Positions 9,210 to 21,063 of a DNA stretch of 64,000 nt are shown piece by piece. The notes beneath the pieces are model-generated. The model saw only the letters and a program-made list of their open reading frames with translations. It was not told the origin of the DNA and did no database searches. Location: assembly GCF_002706795.1 (NCBI RefSeq), contig NZ_CP017705.1:3098501-3162500 (forward strand), given 5' to 3'. A program made the translations under genes and the position numbers. Every line of letters begins with the position of its first letter. Positions within the stretch are counted from its first letter, which is position 1. This DNA comes from Brevibacillus laterosporus DSM 25. GTDB lineage: Bacteria > Bacillota > Bacilli > Brevibacillales > Brevibacillaceae.

Positions 9210-9451
9210 ACAAATTGCTCCTAAACAAAATTCTCGCATGTTTGCATACATACTTATGCACAGGCCTGATTTTCTACTCATTATATGACGAGTGAATCAA
9301 ACCTCCTGTTACATATGTCCTAAAAAAAATTCAAACATTCTCCATTATATTGTTTTATGAGTAAAAGAGGTAGAAGATTTTTATATTTATGTTAAGTATA
9401 TTAATTGTAAATATTAATAAACGTTACTACATTTAATTCGTAATAACAATA

Positions 9452-9498
9452 GTAAAAAACCCGACATTCTTCTCAACTTGGAAGGAGTGTCAGGTTTT
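9452..9498 (-). terminator. Rho-independent terminator of ytpI
   Basis: On the minus strand GAAAACCTGACACTCC pairs imperfectly with GAATGTCGGGTTTT and is followed by T6. Confidence 0.75.
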
Positions 9499-9517
9499 CG
9501 TTACTTTATATAGCTTT

Positions 9518-9829
9518 TTATTTTAGTGTCTCCGATACTCGTAGCCATTCTTGTTTATTTCGGATATAGTGTTTCGCACCAAGCACGAGATTAATAATAC
9601 CTACCAACAACATTACCAAAGCAACACCTATTCGAACGGCATCCAAATCTTGAAAGGAAAATTGATTGAGACCAAATAAGATGAGCAGGCAGCCTAAGGA
9701 GATATTCATTTTTCCAAGTGTCATACGGGATTGCAATGGATGAAGACCACGGCGACGAGCGTTAATGCTATAGTAGACTCCCATGATGAGGGAGGCAATC
9801 ATGCCGGTAAAATAAATAGCAAACCACAT
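9518..9829 (-). CDS. ytpI: YtpI-like membrane protein
   Basis: This 103-residue protein has three hydrophobic segments (residues about 2-21, 43-58 and 66-87) and a central RRRGLHPLQSRMTLGKMNISLG loop of the YtpI type. Function is unknown. It is divergent from dnaE and close to ytoI, the same neighbourhood as in B. subtilis, although nrnA and ytrH/ytrI, which I would expect nearby, are absent. The start codon follows GGGTAGGTGTTAC. Confidence 0.8.
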   Translation of the reverse strand: MWFAIYFTGMIASLIMGVYYSINARRRGLHPLQSRMTLGKMNISLGCLLILFGLNQFSFQDLDAVRIGVALVMLLVGIINLVLGAKHYIRNKQEWLRVSETLK

Positions 9830-10019
9830 AATGTAACACCTACCCTTATTTTTTAAAATTAAAAAATCAAGACCTCTGTATTATAGCATAGTTATTGACG
9901 GAAAAATCTGCATGTTCTTACAAGTTGTAGCTTTCTATTACACGAATAAAGGTTCGCCTCAATAGCTCCTTCGGGTATAATAGGGATATACGAAGATCAG
10001 TAGAATAGGAAGGAGCAAG

Positions 10020-13000
10020 ATGATGACAGCATCCTTCGTTCATTTACATGTGCATAGCGAATTTAGTCTATTAGATGGGGCCGCACGGATTGATCAATTG
10101 GTGGAAAAGGCTGCTGAGCTTAAGATGCCAGCCTTAGCAATTACAGACCATGCTAATCTATACGGAGTCATTCCTTTTTATAAAGCATGTCTAGATAAAG
10201 GCATTAAACCCATTATTGGCATGGAAATTTACCTAATTGACGGAGATTTGCGTGATCGGGTAACACGACATACCAAGGCTCCCTATCATTTGACCTTACT
10301 AGCAGAGAACGAGCAAGGCTATAAAAATTTAATTCAGTTATCTACGATTGCTCATACAGAGGGAGCGCAAGTGCTACCACGCATAAATCGGGAAAGACTG
10401 AAACGGTACACAAATGGACTGATTGCTCTAAGTGGTTGCACAGAAGGAGAGATTAACCAGCTATTACTAGCGGGCGATTTAGAGGCAGCGAAACAAGCTG
10501 CCGGCTGGTATACAGATATTTTTGGCCCACAGCACTTTTACTTGGAACTTCAAGATCATGGAACAGAACAAGAACGTCGTCTGAATCAACGTGTATTAAG
10601 ATTGCATGAGGCGACACAAATTCCACTAGTAGTCACAAATAACGTGCATTATGTGGAAAAGCAGGAGGCAGAGCTACACGACGTTCTGCTGGCTATTGGC
10701 CAAGGTGTAACAATTACAGATGCTAACCGAGCTCGCTACGAGACGGAAGAATATTATCTTAAATCAGCTGAAGAAATGGCTAGTCTGTTTGTCTACGCTA
10801 AAGAGGGACTACAAAACACTCTTCGTATAGCAGAGCGCTGTCGGGTGGAGATTCAATTAGATCAGCACATTTTGCCACGGTTTCCGTTACCAGAGGGAGT
10901 GGAGGCGGAGCAATATTTGCGCAAAATATGTGAAGAAGGATGTGTCAAGCGCTACGGTGCCCTACATGCTGAGGTGCTGGAACGCCTTGATTATGAACTA
11001 TCTGTTATAACAGGGACTGGCTTTACAGATTACTTTTTAATCGTTTGGGATTTTATGAAATATGCTCATGAGCAAGGAATAGCAACTGGTCCGGGTCGAG
11101 GATCAGCGGCAGGCAGCTTGGTCGCCTACGCTCTTTCCATTACCAATGTAGATCCGCTTGCTCATAATCTGCTATTTGAGCGCTTTCTCAATCCAGAGCG
11201 CATTACTATGCCTGATATCGATATTGACTTTGCGGTGGAGCGTCGTGATGAGGTTATTCATTATGTAGCTGACAGATATGGTCATGATCGGGTAGCGCAG
11301 ATTATTACTTTTGGTACACTTGCTGCAAGGGCTGCTGTTCGCGATGTTGGCCGGGCCTTGGGATTGTCACTTGCTTTGGTAGATCGCGTAGCGAAAATGA
11401 TACCACAATCTCCGTCTATGACTTTTGATAAAGCATTCAAGCTTAACCCTGACTTAGAGCGATTAACGGAGGAGAATCGGGATGTAGCTAAGCTCATCCG
11501 GTTAGGGCGCGGGCTGGAGGGATTACCGCGTCATGCTTCTACCCATGCGGCTGGTGTGGTCATTTCACGTGAACCTTTAACAGAATATGTTCCCTTGCAA
11601 GAAGGCAGTGAGGGGCTATTACTTACACAGTTTCCAATGGATATTTTAGAACAGGTCGGTTTGTTGAAAATGGATTTTTTAGGGCTACGCAACCTGACCA
11701 TTATTCAGGAAACGTTAAAGGAAATGAACCGTCAGGGCGTTCCATTGTCATTAGACTCATTGCCGATAGAGGATGCCAAAAGCTTTGCGATGTTAACTCG
11801 TGGTGAAACAACAGGGGTGTTTCAATTGGAATCGGCGGGAATTCGCAATGTGCTTCGAGATTTAAAGCCAACCTGTCTAGGCGATATCGTCGCTGTTCTT
11901 GCCTTATATCGTCCAGGTCCTATGGAAATTATCCCGGATTATATCAAAGCCAAGCATGGTAAAACTCCAGTGCACTACCCTCATCCCGATTTAGAGGCGA
12001 TTTTGCAAGAGACGCACGGCTTTATTATTTATCAGGAGCAAATCATGCAGATCTCTTCGAAAATGGCTGGATTTACTCTAGGTGAGGCTGATATTTTACG
12101 GCGGGCCGTAGGGAAAAAGAAACGTGAGCTATTGATGGAACAACGTGAGAAATTTGTGGCAGGGAGCATTGCTCAAGGATATGAGGAACAGCTTGCCAAT
12201 GAAGTCTATGATCTGATTGTTAAATTTGCTGATTACGGTTTTAACAAAGCCCATTCAGTCGCGTATGCGATTATTGCCTACCAGATGGCGTATTTAAAAG
12301 CGAATCATTCATTAGCTTTTATGGCTTCTTTACTATCGATGTCGATTGGTAGCCAAGGGAGGATTGCCGAATATGTAGAAGAAGCAAAGCGCCTACGTCT
12401 ACCAGTGCTCCCTCCTTGCGTAAATGCTAGCGAAGCGTTATTTAGCGTAGAGCCTGATAAACAGGCGATCCGCTTTGGATTGGCTGGTGTTAAAAATGTA
12501 GGTTACGGTGCTATCGAGTCAATTGTCAAAGAACGGGTAAAAGCTCCGTTTTCGGATCTGATTGATTTTTGTTCAAGAGTAGACAGTAGATTAGTTAACC
12601 GCCGTGTGATTGAGTCTTTGATTATTTGTGGTGCGTTGGATTCATTGCCAGGTCATAGGGCTCAGCTTTTATTGATGCTTGATGAAGCGATGGAGAAGGG
12701 TGGTACACGTCGAAAAGAAAAAGAGGCTGCTCAGTTAAATTTGTTTGCATTTACAAGTGAAGCCAGCCGTGATGATGAAGGCAATCATCGAGAGAAGCTA
12801 GAATATCCAGAGGTACCTCCCTTCTCTCATATCCAAAGCTTACAAGAGGAAAAAGAGCTGTTAGGTGTCTATCTGTCTGGTCATCCACTCGATCCCTATT
12901 CTTATCTAACACAGCATAAGGAAGTAAGCATGATTCCCAGTCTGGATGATTTACCCCATCAGCATGTGGTAAAAATTGTAGGGATGATTACAGAAGCTAA

Positions 13001-13478
13001 GCGAATCCAAACAAAAAAAGGCGACCCGATGGCATTTCTACAGGTAGAAGATAAAATGGCTCAAGTAGAGGTTGTTGTTTTTCCGAAAATATTTCAATTG
13101 GCTCAAACCTTTTTATACAAGGAGTCAATCGTTGTTATTGAAGGACGAATAGATCGTCAGGGAGATACACCTAAATTGATCGCTAACAGAATCTGGGACG
13201 GAAAAACATTGCCCAAGCCACAGATGGAAAGTGTATTATTTATTAAAATCTCTCCAGAACATGAAAGAGACGATGCTCTGGTTCGTTTAAAAGAATTGTT
13301 TACTAAACACAATGGGCTGACCCCAGTTCTCCTTTATTACGAACAGAAAAAACAAATTTTACGCCTACCAAACGAATATCGAGTAGAAGCAAATACGGAA
13401 ATACTGGAGAAAATGAAAGAAATAGTGGGAGATGAGTGTGTAATTCAGAAAGAATTGCCCATAAATGGGGGAGGATGA
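10020..13478 (+). CDS. dnaE: DNA polymerase III alpha subunit DnaE
   Basis: This protein of about 1152 residues starts with the PHP domain (VHLHVHSEFSLLDGAARIDQL). The C-family polymerase palm follows, with the catalytic DIDIDF near residue 399 and GPGRGSAAGSLVAYAL just before. The fingers/thumb include FNKAHSVAYAIIAYQMAYLKAN, and a C-terminal OB fold contains VKIVGMITEAKRIQTKKGDPMAFLQVED. In Gram-positives DnaE extends RNA primers before handing over to PolC. It has no proofreading domain. Two ATGs overlap the start; AAGGAG is spaced 4 bases from the first (10020) and 7 from the second (10023), so the second is at least as likely. A TATAAT at 9976 may be its -10 element. Confidence 0.97.
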   Translation: MMTASFVHLHVHSEFSLLDGAARIDQLVEKAAELKMPALAITDHANLYGVIPFYKACLDKGIKPIIGMEIYLIDGDLRDRVTRHTKAPYHLTLLAENEQGYKNLIQLSTIAHTEGAQVLPRINRERLKRYTNGLIALSGCTEGEINQLLLAGDLEAAKQAAGWYTDIFGPQHFYLELQDHGTEQERRLNQRVLRLHEATQIPLVVTNNVHYVEKQEAELHDVLLAIGQGVTITDANRARYETEEYYLKSAEEMASLFVYAKEGLQNTLRIAERCRVEIQLDQHILPRFPLPEGVEAEQYLRKICEEGCVKRYGALHAEVLERLDYELSVITGTGFTDYFLIVWDFMKYAHEQGIATGPGRGSAAGSLVAYALSITNVDPLAHNLLFERFLNPERITMPDIDIDFAVERRDEVIHYVADRYGHDRVAQIITFGTLAARAAVRDVGRALGLSLALVDRVAKMIPQSPSMTFDKAFKLNPDLERLTEENRDVAKLIRLGRGLEGLPRHASTHAAGVVISREPLTEYVPLQEGSEGLLLTQFPMDILEQVGLLKMDFLGLRNLTIIQETLKEMNRQGVPLSLDSLPIEDAKSFAMLTRGETTGVFQLESAGIRNVLRDLKPTCLGDIVAVLALYRPGPMEIIPDYIKAKHGKTPVHYPHPDLEAILQETHGFIIYQEQIMQISSKMAGFTLGEADILRRAVGKKKRELLMEQREKFVAGSIAQGYEEQLANEVYDLIVKFADYGFNKAHSVAYAIIAYQMAYLKANHSLAFMASLLSMSIGSQGRIAEYVEEAKRLRLPVLPPCVNASEALFSVEPDKQAIRFGLAGVKNVGYGAIESIVKERVKAPFSDLIDFCSRVDSRLVNRRVIESLIICGALDSLPGHRAQLLLMLDEAMEKGGTRRKEKEAAQLNLFAFTSEASRDDEGNHREKLEYPEVPPFSHIQSLQEEKELLGVYLSGHPLDPYSYLTQHKEVSMIPSLDDLPHQHVVKIVGMITEAKRIQTKKGDPMAFLQVEDKMAQVEVVVFPKIFQLAQTFLYKESIVVIEGRIDRQGDTPKLIANRIWDGKTLPKPQMESVLFIKISPEHERDDALVRLKELFTKHNGLTPVLLYYEQKKQILRLPNEYRVEANTEILEKMKEIVGDECVIQKELPINGGG

Positions 13479-13497
13479 ACGAAGTCCTCCCTTTTTT
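13468..13497 (+). terminator. Rho-independent terminator overlapping the dnaE stop
   Basis: GGGAGGA...TCCTCCC is followed by T6. The left arm includes the last codons of dnaE. Confidence 0.85.
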
Positions 13498-13512
13498 GCG
13501 CTTTATAGCAGG

Positions 13513-13540
13513 TTTACAGTTGGAAATGATTTGATATAAT
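13513..13540 (+). promoter_or_regulatory. SigA promoter of the malic enzyme gene
   Basis: TTTACA and a perfect TATAAT are separated by 16 bases, about 85 bases before the GTG start. Confidence 0.65.
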
Positions 13541-13625
13541 GAACAGTAACGGCGTTTGGGTGGTCTGACCACTTCGACATACAACAATATGGGTAATTTA
13601 CTCAGGCGAGAATGGAGTGATTTAG

Positions 13626-14867
13626 GTGTCGAATTTAAGAGAAGAAGCTCTTGAACTTCACAGAGTACATCAAGGAAAGCTAGAATCAGTTACGAAGGTG
13701 CCAGTGCGCGATGCACATGATTTAAGCCTAGCATACTCGCCTGGTGTAGCCGAACCTTGCAAAGAGATTTTTAACGATCCTAGCAAAGTTTACGAATATA
13801 CCATGAAAGGCAATCTGGTTGCCGTAGTTAGCGATGGGACAGCCGTGCTAGGACTTGGTAATATCGGTCCAGAAGCAGCTATGCCTGTTATGGAAGGGAA
13901 AGCTGTATTATTTAAATCTTTTGCTGGTGTAGATGCGTTTCCGATCTGCTTAAATACAACGGACAAAGAGAAGATTATTGAAACAGTAAAACTTCTAGAG
14001 CCGACTTTTGGAGGCGTGAATCTAGAAGATATCGCAGCACCTGCGTGCTTTGAAATCGAGGAACGTCTAAAAAAAGAAACCAATATTCCCGTGTTCCACG
14101 ATGACCAGCACGGAACAGCAATTGTAACAGCTGCGGGTCTCATCAATGCTTTAAAATTAGTGAATAAAAAAATACAAGATATTCGTGTAGTTGCCAACGG
14201 TGCTGGTGCCGCTGGTATCGCAATTATTAAACTTTTAATTAGCATGGGTGTAAAAGAAGTAATTATGTGCGATACAAAAGGAATTGTGTATGAAGGTCGC
14301 CAATTTGGTATGAATCCAGTAAAAGAAGAAATTGCTTTGCTTACGAATCGTGAAAAAATGCAAGGCGAGTTAGCAGATGCAATGGTTGGCGCTGACGTAT
14401 TCATTGGTGTTTCTGCAGCAGGAGCTGTAACTCCTGAGATGGTTACATCTATGAACCGTGATGCTATTATTTTTGCAATGGCTAACCCTACACCTGAGAT
14501 CATGCCGGAAGAGGCTAAAAAGGCAGGAGCGGCAGTGGTAGGAACAGGACGTTCAGATTTCCCAAATCAGGTTAATAATGTACTGGCGTTCCCAGGTATT
14601 TTCCGCGGTGCGTTGGATACAAGGGCGACTCAAATCAATGAAGAAATGAAATTAGCGGCTGTTTATGCTATCGCTGATTTAATCGATGGAGATCAGTTAC
14701 ATGCTGATTTTGTTATCCCAGCTCCGTTTGATGCTCGTGTTGCTTCGAACGTAGCAGCTGCAGTTGCTAAAGCTGCGATGGATAGCGGTGTAGCTCGTCT
14801 AACTGTTGATCTAGAAGAAATAAAAGCAAAAACAGTAAAACTTTCTGCTTTCTCATATCAAGAATAG
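13626..14867 (+). CDS. ytsJ: NAD(P)-dependent malic enzyme
   Basis: This 413-residue malic enzyme is the short bacterial form without a phosphotransacetylase domain. It oxidatively decarboxylates malate to pyruvate. Seen are the N-terminal SLAYSPGVAEPCKEI, the catalytic-metal region LEDIAAPACFEIEERL with VFHDDQHGTAIV, and the Rossmann segment VANGAGAAGIAIIKLL. The gene sits between dnaE and accDA as B. subtilis ytsJ does, where the enzyme helps balance NADPH; the coenzyme here cannot be read with certainty. GTG start after GGAGTGATTTAG. It supplies pyruvate and possibly NADPH for the fatty-acid synthesis genes just downstream. Confidence 0.93.
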   Translation: MSNLREEALELHRVHQGKLESVTKVPVRDAHDLSLAYSPGVAEPCKEIFNDPSKVYEYTMKGNLVAVVSDGTAVLGLGNIGPEAAMPVMEGKAVLFKSFAGVDAFPICLNTTDKEKIIETVKLLEPTFGGVNLEDIAAPACFEIEERLKKETNIPVFHDDQHGTAIVTAAGLINALKLVNKKIQDIRVVANGAGAAGIAIIKLLISMGVKEVIMCDTKGIVYEGRQFGMNPVKEEIALLTNREKMQGELADAMVGADVFIGVSAAGAVTPEMVTSMNRDAIIFAMANPTPEIMPEEAKKAGAAVVGTGRSDFPNQVNNVLAFPGIFRGALDTRATQINEEMKLAAVYAIADLIDGDQLHADFVIPAPFDARVASNVAAAVAKAAMDSGVARLTVDLEEIKAKTVKLSAFSYQE

Positions 14868-14883
14868 CAAGTAGCTGTATAAG

Positions 14884-14907
14884 AGAAGGCGATAGAAATC
14901 GCCTTCT
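14884..14907 (+). terminator. hairpin after the malic enzyme gene (weak terminator or operator)
   Basis: A perfect 10-bp stem AGAAGGCGAT / ATCGCCTTCT has an AGAA loop, but no T run follows directly. It lies 30 bases before a GntR-type regulator gene, so a regulatory palindrome is an alternative. Confidence 0.5.
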
Positions 14908-14937
14908 ACTGATTTTTAGCCGAAGGAGTGGAGTACT

Positions 14938-15609
14938 ATGACAGACTCCTCCACCAATCGGAAAGTGTATGAAGGAATTCTCATGCAATTGAACGAAATT
15001 ATTGCAGAAGAGAATTTACGTCCTGGGGATAAACTTCCCTCAGAGCGAGAGCTTTCCGAGCGATTAAGTGTTGGGCGTTCCTCTGTACGTGAGGCGCTCC
15101 GAGCTTTAGAGCTGTTGGGTCTAATAGAGACGAGACGTGGGGAAGGCACCTTTTTGAAGCATTATCGGCATAACCGGTTGATCGATTTATTAGGTTCTTA
15201 CATTCTACGGGACGCAAAAACAAAAAAAGATCTCGTAGAAATGCGCAAGATTCTAGAACTGGATGCTGTACGTCTTGCGTGCACCCGAGCAGGTAGTAAG
15301 CACTTTGAGGAAATGGAACGCATTCTGGATTCTGCTTGGGATAAGTTGGAGCAAGGAGACATTCCATGGGAGGAAGATTACTTATTTCATCGGGTCATAT
15401 GTAGATCGAGCCGCAATTCTGTCTTACACCGAATATGGGCTCCACTCGTGGAATATAGTGGCGGAATTCGCAAAGACTCTTTAGCGCGTGAGGGAAGAGC
15501 GCGTATTGCTCATCAGGAACATGTGCAAGTTATGGAGGCAATCCGCGAAGGTAATGAATTAAAGGCGATGGAATATATGAAGGTACATCTTGACAACAGC
15601 ATGTTATAA
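14938..15609 (+). CDS. FadR-subfamily GntR transcriptional regulator
   Basis: This 223-residue protein has an N-terminal winged HTH (residues about 8-75: RPGDKLPSERELSERLSVGRSSVREALRALELLGLIETRRGEGTFL), a textbook GntR head. A helical FCD ligand domain (about 85-215) follows, with metal-site histidines in the LFHRVICRSS and HQEHVQVMEAI stretches. Members bind small carboxylates or fatty-acid derivatives. Its place directly before the accD-accA operon suggests control of lipid or pyruvate metabolism, but the target is inferred only. The ATG follows CGAAGGAGTGGAG. Confidence 0.88.
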   Translation: MTDSSTNRKVYEGILMQLNEIIAEENLRPGDKLPSERELSERLSVGRSSVREALRALELLGLIETRRGEGTFLKHYRHNRLIDLLGSYILRDAKTKKDLVEMRKILELDAVRLACTRAGSKHFEEMERILDSAWDKLEQGDIPWEEDYLFHRVICRSSRNSVLHRIWAPLVEYSGGIRKDSLAREGRARIAHQEHVQVMEAIREGNELKAMEYMKVHLDNSML

Positions 15610-15610
15610 A

Positions 15611-15640
15611 TTGCAGGTGCTGTAGGGGCTGTGATATGAT
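15611..15640 (+). promoter_or_regulatory. candidate SigA promoter for the accD-accA operon
   Basis: TTGCAG and TATGAT are separated by 18 bases, 43 bases before the small gene that precedes accD. Confidence 0.55.
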
Positions 15641-15682
15641 GAGGCACAGATTGTCAGATTTACAGCAGTAAGGAGGATTATC

Positions 15683-15865
15683 ATGTGGACTGTCATCTAC
15701 ATCGCTCCTAGCGCCAAGATTGCCGAACGTATTCAACACCGTTTAACAAGTGAAGGATTTCTGGTGAAGGTTCGTGAGGCTAAAGTATCCAAACAATATG
15801 AGATACTGGTGCCAGAGGGCGAACTGTCCGAAGTGCAAGAGGTTCTCGGCACGGTTCTTCACTGA
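15683..15865 (+). CDS. small conserved protein upstream of accD (DUF2007-like)
   Basis: This 60-residue protein, MWTVIYIAPSAKIAERIQHR onwards, has a beta-alpha-beta-beta-alpha ferredoxin-like pattern. The ILVPEGELSEVQEVL end resembles the signal-transducing DUF2007 family and the small proteins commonly found before accD in Bacillales. Its role is unknown. AAGGAGGATTATC before the ATG is strong, and accD follows after 20 bases, so it is in the same operon. Confidence 0.75.
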   Translation: MWTVIYIAPSAKIAERIQHRLTSEGFLVKVREAKVSKQYEILVPEGELSEVQEVLGTVLH

Positions 15866-15885
15866 AACAAATGTGAGGTGATAGT

Positions 15886-16770
15886 GTGCTCAAAGATCTT
15901 TTTGGGAAAAAGCGCAAATTTGCGACTGTACCTAGCGTGTCAATGACGCAACAAGTCCCGACTGTTGAACCGAAAGAGGTTCCAGAAGGTCTTATGCATA
16001 AATGTTCCCATTGTGGATCGATCCATTATTCCAAGGATTTGGAGAAGAATTTAAAAGTCTGTAAAGGCTGTCAGCATCATTTTCCTATGTCTTCTCCAGA
16101 GCGTGTTCAATCGCTACTGGATAATGGTAGTTTTACAGAAGAATTTGATGCTGAGTTAATTTCAGATAACCCTCTTCAATTTCCGGGTTATGAAGATAAA
16201 TTAGAACAAGATCGTACCAAAACAAATTTGAATGAAGCGGTTATTACGGGAGAGGGTCTGCTTCAGGGGATACCTGTTGTATTAGGTGTCATGGATTCAC
16301 GTTTTCGAATGGGAAGCATGGGTGCAGTTGTTGGTGAAAAGATTACACGGGCGATTGAACGCGCTATTGAGCGTAAGCTGCCATTTATCCTGTTCTCTGC
16401 TTCTGGTGGAGCACGTATGCAGGAAGGAATGATCAGTCTAATGCAGATGGCTAAAACAAGCTCTGCATTGGCTCAATTGGCGAATGAACGATTGTTATAT
16501 ATCTCTGTATTAACTCATCCAACTACCGGTGGTGTATCTGCTAGTTTTGCGTCTCTTGGTGATTTTAATATTGCCGAGCCAGGCGCACAGATTGGTTTTG
16601 CCGGTCGTCGTATTATTGAGCAAACGATTCGTCAGGAGCTTCCTAAGGATTTTCAGACTGCGGAGTTTCTATTAAAGCATGGACAGCTTGACATGGTGGT
16701 GCATCGCAAGGATATGCGTGAGACTTTAGGTACGTTGGTCGCTTTGCACACAAATAGGGAGGTAGAATAA
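15886..16770 (+). CDS. accD: acetyl-CoA carboxylase carboxyltransferase subunit beta
   Basis: This 294-residue AccD has an N-terminal four-cysteine zinc ribbon ([20 protein letters not shown] plus CKGC spacing at residues about 40-62). The crotonase-like carboxyltransferase core follows, with [12 protein letters not shown], the oxyanion/CoA site. With AccA it transfers CO2 from carboxybiotin to acetyl-CoA to make malonyl-CoA. The GTG start follows GTGAGGTGATA. The biotin carboxylase and carrier genes are not in the window. Confidence 0.96.
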   Translation: MLKDLFGKKRKFATVPSVSMTQQVPTVEPKEVPEGLMHKCSHCGSIHYSKDLEKNLKVCKGCQHHFPMSSPERVQSLLDNGSFTEEFDAELISDNPLQFPGYEDKLEQDRTKTNLNEAVITGEGLLQGIPVVLGVMDSRFRMGSMGAVVGEKITRAIERAIERKLPFILFSASGGARMQEGMISLMQMAKTSSALAQLANERLLYISVLTHPTTGGVSASFASLGDFNIAEPGAQIGFAGRRIIEQTIRQELPKDFQTAEFLLKHGQLDMVVHRKDMRETLGTLVALHTNREVE

Positions 16771-17730
16771 ATGGCAACAGATCTCTCATTTGAAAAACCA
16801 TTAGTAGAGCTGCACGATAAAATTAAAGAACTACGTAAGTTTACAGAAGAAAAAGGGATTGATTTTACAGATGAAGTAAAGCGTCTGGAGGCAAAAGCGA
16901 AAGATTTGGCTGAGCAAATTTACGGGAACTTAACCCCGTGGCAACGCGTACAGATTTCTCGTCATCCAGAGCGTCCCACAACATTTGATTATATCAAGCA
17001 TATTTTTACTGATTTTATGGAACTACATGGGGATCGTTCCTATGGAGATGATATGGCGATTGTTGGTGGTATTGCACGTCTGGAAGGTCGACCTGTCACT
17101 GTTATCGGTCATCAAAAGGGGAAAGATACCAAAGAAAATATTAGTCGTAATTTTGGTATGGCTCATCCAGAGGGCTATCGTAAAGCGTTGCGGTTAATGA
17201 AGCAGGCCGAGAAATTTGGTCGACCGATCATTACGTTTATTAATACGCAAGGAGCTTATCCAGGTAAAGCAGCAGAAGAGCGCGGACAGAGTGAAGCGAT
17301 TGCTCGGAATTTGCTTGAAATGGCTAACTTTACGGTTCCTATTATTTGTGTGGTCATCGGAGAAGGCGGTAGTGGAGGGGCTCTAGGTATTAGTGTCGGT
17401 AACCATATCTATATGCTAGAGAACTCCGTTTATTCGGTTATTTCTCCAGAGGGAGCTGCAGCTCTTTTATGGAAAGATTCTAGTCTTGCTATGCGAGCAG
17501 CAGAAACCATGAAAATTTCTGCCCCAGATTTATTAGAATTAGGTATTATCGATCAAATTATTCCGGAACCATTTGGTGGGGCACATCGTGATTTAATCCA
17601 ACAAGCTGGCTTTATTAAACAGTCATTGCTTAATGGTTTGGCTGAGCTTGAAAAACTGTCTCCTAATGAATTAGTACAGCATCGTTATAACAAATTTAAA
17701 CAAATTGGCACATTTACTTCCCTTTCATAA
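16771..17730 (+). CDS. accA: acetyl-CoA carboxylase carboxyltransferase subunit alpha
   Basis: This 319-residue AccA partners AccD in an alpha2beta2 carboxyltransferase. Visible landmarks are a helical N-terminus, [48 protein letters not shown], and the glycine-rich [12 protein letters not shown] site for carboxybiotin and CoA. The ATG follows the accD stop directly, with GGGAGGTAG inside the accD end, so the two are translationally linked, which helps keep subunits equal. A terminator follows at once. Confidence 0.96.
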   Translation: MATDLSFEKPLVELHDKIKELRKFTEEKGIDFTDEVKRLEAKAKDLAEQIYGNLTPWQRVQISRHPERPTTFDYIKHIFTDFMELHGDRSYGDDMAIVGGIARLEGRPVTVIGHQKGKDTKENISRNFGMAHPEGYRKALRLMKQAEKFGRPIITFINTQGAYPGKAAEERGQSEAIARNLLEMANFTVPIICVVIGEGGSGGALGISVGNHIYMLENSVYSVISPEGAAALLWKDSSLAMRAAETMKISAPDLLELGIIDQIIPEPFGGAHRDLIQQAGFIKQSLLNGLAELEKLSPNELVQHRYNKFKQIGTFTSLS

Positions 17731-19083
<1,353 letters not shown>

Positions 19084-19117
19084 TTGGTAACTTTTCAAGA
19101 AGCATAAAAATTTCAGT

Positions 19118-19152
19118 GGCGTTCTAATGGAACTATTTAGGTTAGGAACGCC
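19118..19152 (+). terminator. hairpin between pfkA and pyk
   Basis: A GGCGTTC / GAACGCC stem has a 21-base loop and only a weak T-rich tail (CTGTTCTTTTG). It may attenuate or partly terminate pfkA transcripts while letting some read into pyk. Confidence 0.45.
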
Positions 19153-19202
19153 CTGTTCTTTTGTAAAACAAGAATTACTAAGCAATTTTTGGAGGGATTA
19201 TT

Positions 19203-20957
19203 TTGTTACGCAAGGCTAAAATCGTATGTACTATTGGACCGGCATCAGAATCGGTGGAAACACTAAAAAAACTAATTAACGCGGGAATGAACGTAGCGCG
19301 TTTAAACTTTTCTCACGGTGACTTTGAAGAGCATGGCGCTCGTATTAGAAATATTCGTCAGGCAGCAAAAGAAACAGGGAAATTGGTAGCTATCCTGTTG
19401 GATACGAAAGGACCTGAAATTCGTACAGGTAGCATGTCTGTAGACTCCGTAGAGCTAGTAGAAGGCAATACCTTCACCCTAACAACAAAAGAGATGGCTG
19501 GAACAGCTGAGCGTGTATCAATCACATATCCTGAGCTTCCTAACGATGTAAAAGTAGGTAGCCAAATTCTAATCGATGATGGTCTGATCGGTTTGGAAGT
19601 TACAAAAATTGAAGGTACTGAAATCATTTGTGTTATCAAAAACGGTGGTACATTAAAAAGTAAAAAAGGTGTAAACGTTCCTGGAGTTTCGATCAACTTG
19701 CCAGGTATTACAGAGAAGGACGCAGCAGATATCAAATTTGGTATCGAGCAAGGCGTTGACTTTATCGCGGCTTCCTTTGTTCGTAAGGGTTCTGATGTAT
19801 TGGAAATCCGTGAAATTCTTGATAAACATGGGGCGAAAATTGACATCATCTCCAAGATCGAAAACCAAGAGGGTGTTGACAACATCGATGAAATTTTGGC
19901 AGTATCCGATGGTTTAATGGTAGCTCGTGGAGACCTTGGTGTTGAAATTCCAGTTGAGGAAGTTCCTGTTTGCCAAAAAATGATGATTCAAAAATGTAAC
20001 TTGCTTGGTAAACCAGTTATCACAGCAACACAAATGTTGGATTCTATGCAACGCAACCCACGCCCAACTCGTGCGGAAGCAAGTGACGTAGCGAATGCAA
20101 TTTATGATGGTACAGATGCTATCATGCTATCTGGAGAAACAGCAGCAGGTAAATATCCAGTAGAATCTGTTCAAACAATGAACAGCATCGCTCTTCGTGC
20201 AGAGCAAAGCTTGAACTATCGTGAAGTAATGAAAGCTCATGCTTCCTGCAACCGTGTAACAGTAACAGACGCAATTTCTCAAGCAGTAGTAAAATCCGCT
20301 CTTGACCTAAATGCAGCGGCTGTTATCTCTTCTACAGAAAGTGGACATACAGCTCGTCTTGTTTCTAAGTACCGTCCAAAGGCACCAATTATCGCAGTAA
20401 CTCCACATCAAGGTGTTGCTCGTCGCCTCTCTCTAATGTATGGAGTGTATCCAGTTGTAACGAAGCAAGCAGAAACAACAGATGAAATGTTTGACATCGC
20501 TGTACGTGAAGCTTTGACAACAGGTATGGTTAAATATGGTGATCTGGTTGTAATCACAGCAGGTGTTCCTGTTCGCGAAACAGGTACAACAAACCTATTG
20601 AAAATCCATGTGATTGGCGATGTACTTGCCAAAGGACAAGGAATTGGGCAAAAAGTAGTAACTGGTAATGTTGTAGTTGCTCGCACAGCAGAAGAGGCAA
20701 TGAAAAAAGTACAAAAAGGCTCCATCTTGGTATGTCTAGGTACTGATTCTGATATGATTCCTGCATTTGAACGTGCAGCCGCTGTTATCACAGAAGAAGG
20801 CGGACTAACTTCTCATGCAGCTATTGTTGGCTTGAACTTAAATACACCTGTTGTAATCGGTGTAAACAATGCTACAGCTATCTTTAAGGATGGCATGGAA
20901 GTAACTGTTGATTCAGAACGTGGAAAAATCTTTACTGGCATGGCTCCTGTACTGTAA
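19203..20957 (+). CDS. pyk: pyruvate kinase with C-terminal PEP-utiliser-like domain
   Basis: This 584-residue pyruvate kinase converts PEP and ADP to pyruvate and ATP. Landmarks are [15 protein letters not shown], the catalytic [12 protein letters not shown] and [13 protein letters not shown], and ATP-site residues in NFSHGDF. Residues about 1-475 are the usual enzyme. The remaining roughly 110, with [20 protein letters not shown] and [12 protein letters not shown], are the extra domain resembling the PEP-synthase phosphohistidine domain that is typical of Bacillus and Geobacillus enzymes. TTG start, fixed by TTTTTGGAGGGATTA. Confidence 0.97.
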   Translation: MLRKAKIVCTIGPASESVETLKKLINAGMNVARLNFSHGDFEEHGARIRNIRQAAKETGKLVAILLDTKGPEIRTGSMSVDSVELVEGNTFTLTTKEMAGTAERVSITYPELPNDVKVGSQILIDDGLIGLEVTKIEGTEIICVIKNGGTLKSKKGVNVPGVSINLPGITEKDAADIKFGIEQGVDFIAASFVRKGSDVLEIREILDKHGAKIDIISKIENQEGVDNIDEILAVSDGLMVARGDLGVEIPVEEVPVCQKMMIQKCNLLGKPVITATQMLDSMQRNPRPTRAEASDVANAIYDGTDAIMLSGETAAGKYPVESVQTMNSIALRAEQSLNYREVMKAHASCNRVTVTDAISQAVVKSALDLNAAAVISSTESGHTARLVSKYRPKAPIIAVTPHQGVARRLSLMYGVYPVVTKQAETTDEMFDIAVREALTTGMVKYGDLVVITAGVPVRETGTTNLLKIHVIGDVLAKGQGIGQKVVTGNVVVARTAEEAMKKVQKGSILVCLGTDSDMIPAFERAAAVITEEGGLTSHAAIVGLNLNTPVVIGVNNATAIFKDGMEVTVDSERGKIFTGMAPVL

Positions 20958-20979
20958 CAAACGTTCGTTTCTTATGAAG

Positions 20980-21014
20980 AAAAGGACTATCGAGATTATT
21001 CGATGGTCCTTTTT
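20980..21014 (+). terminator. Rho-independent terminator of pyk
   Basis: AAAGGACTATCGA pairs with TCGATGGTCCTTT (one bulge) and T5 follows. Confidence 0.8.
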
Positions 21015-21063
21015 GTGCTACTATATGAGAAAAGGTTTTATAAAGATAGGAGGCTATAATGAA

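Noticed and set aside
13790-14503. 237-codon antisense ORF in the malic enzyme gene
   Set aside because: It lies wholly inside a conserved gene on the other strand, has no ribosome site, and its Ser/Ile/Pro-rich product is typical of antisense frames.
15683-15865. Annotation as a decarboxylase
   Set aside because: Some public entries for this accD-linked small protein carry such a name, but 60 residues with no PLP motif cannot be that enzyme.
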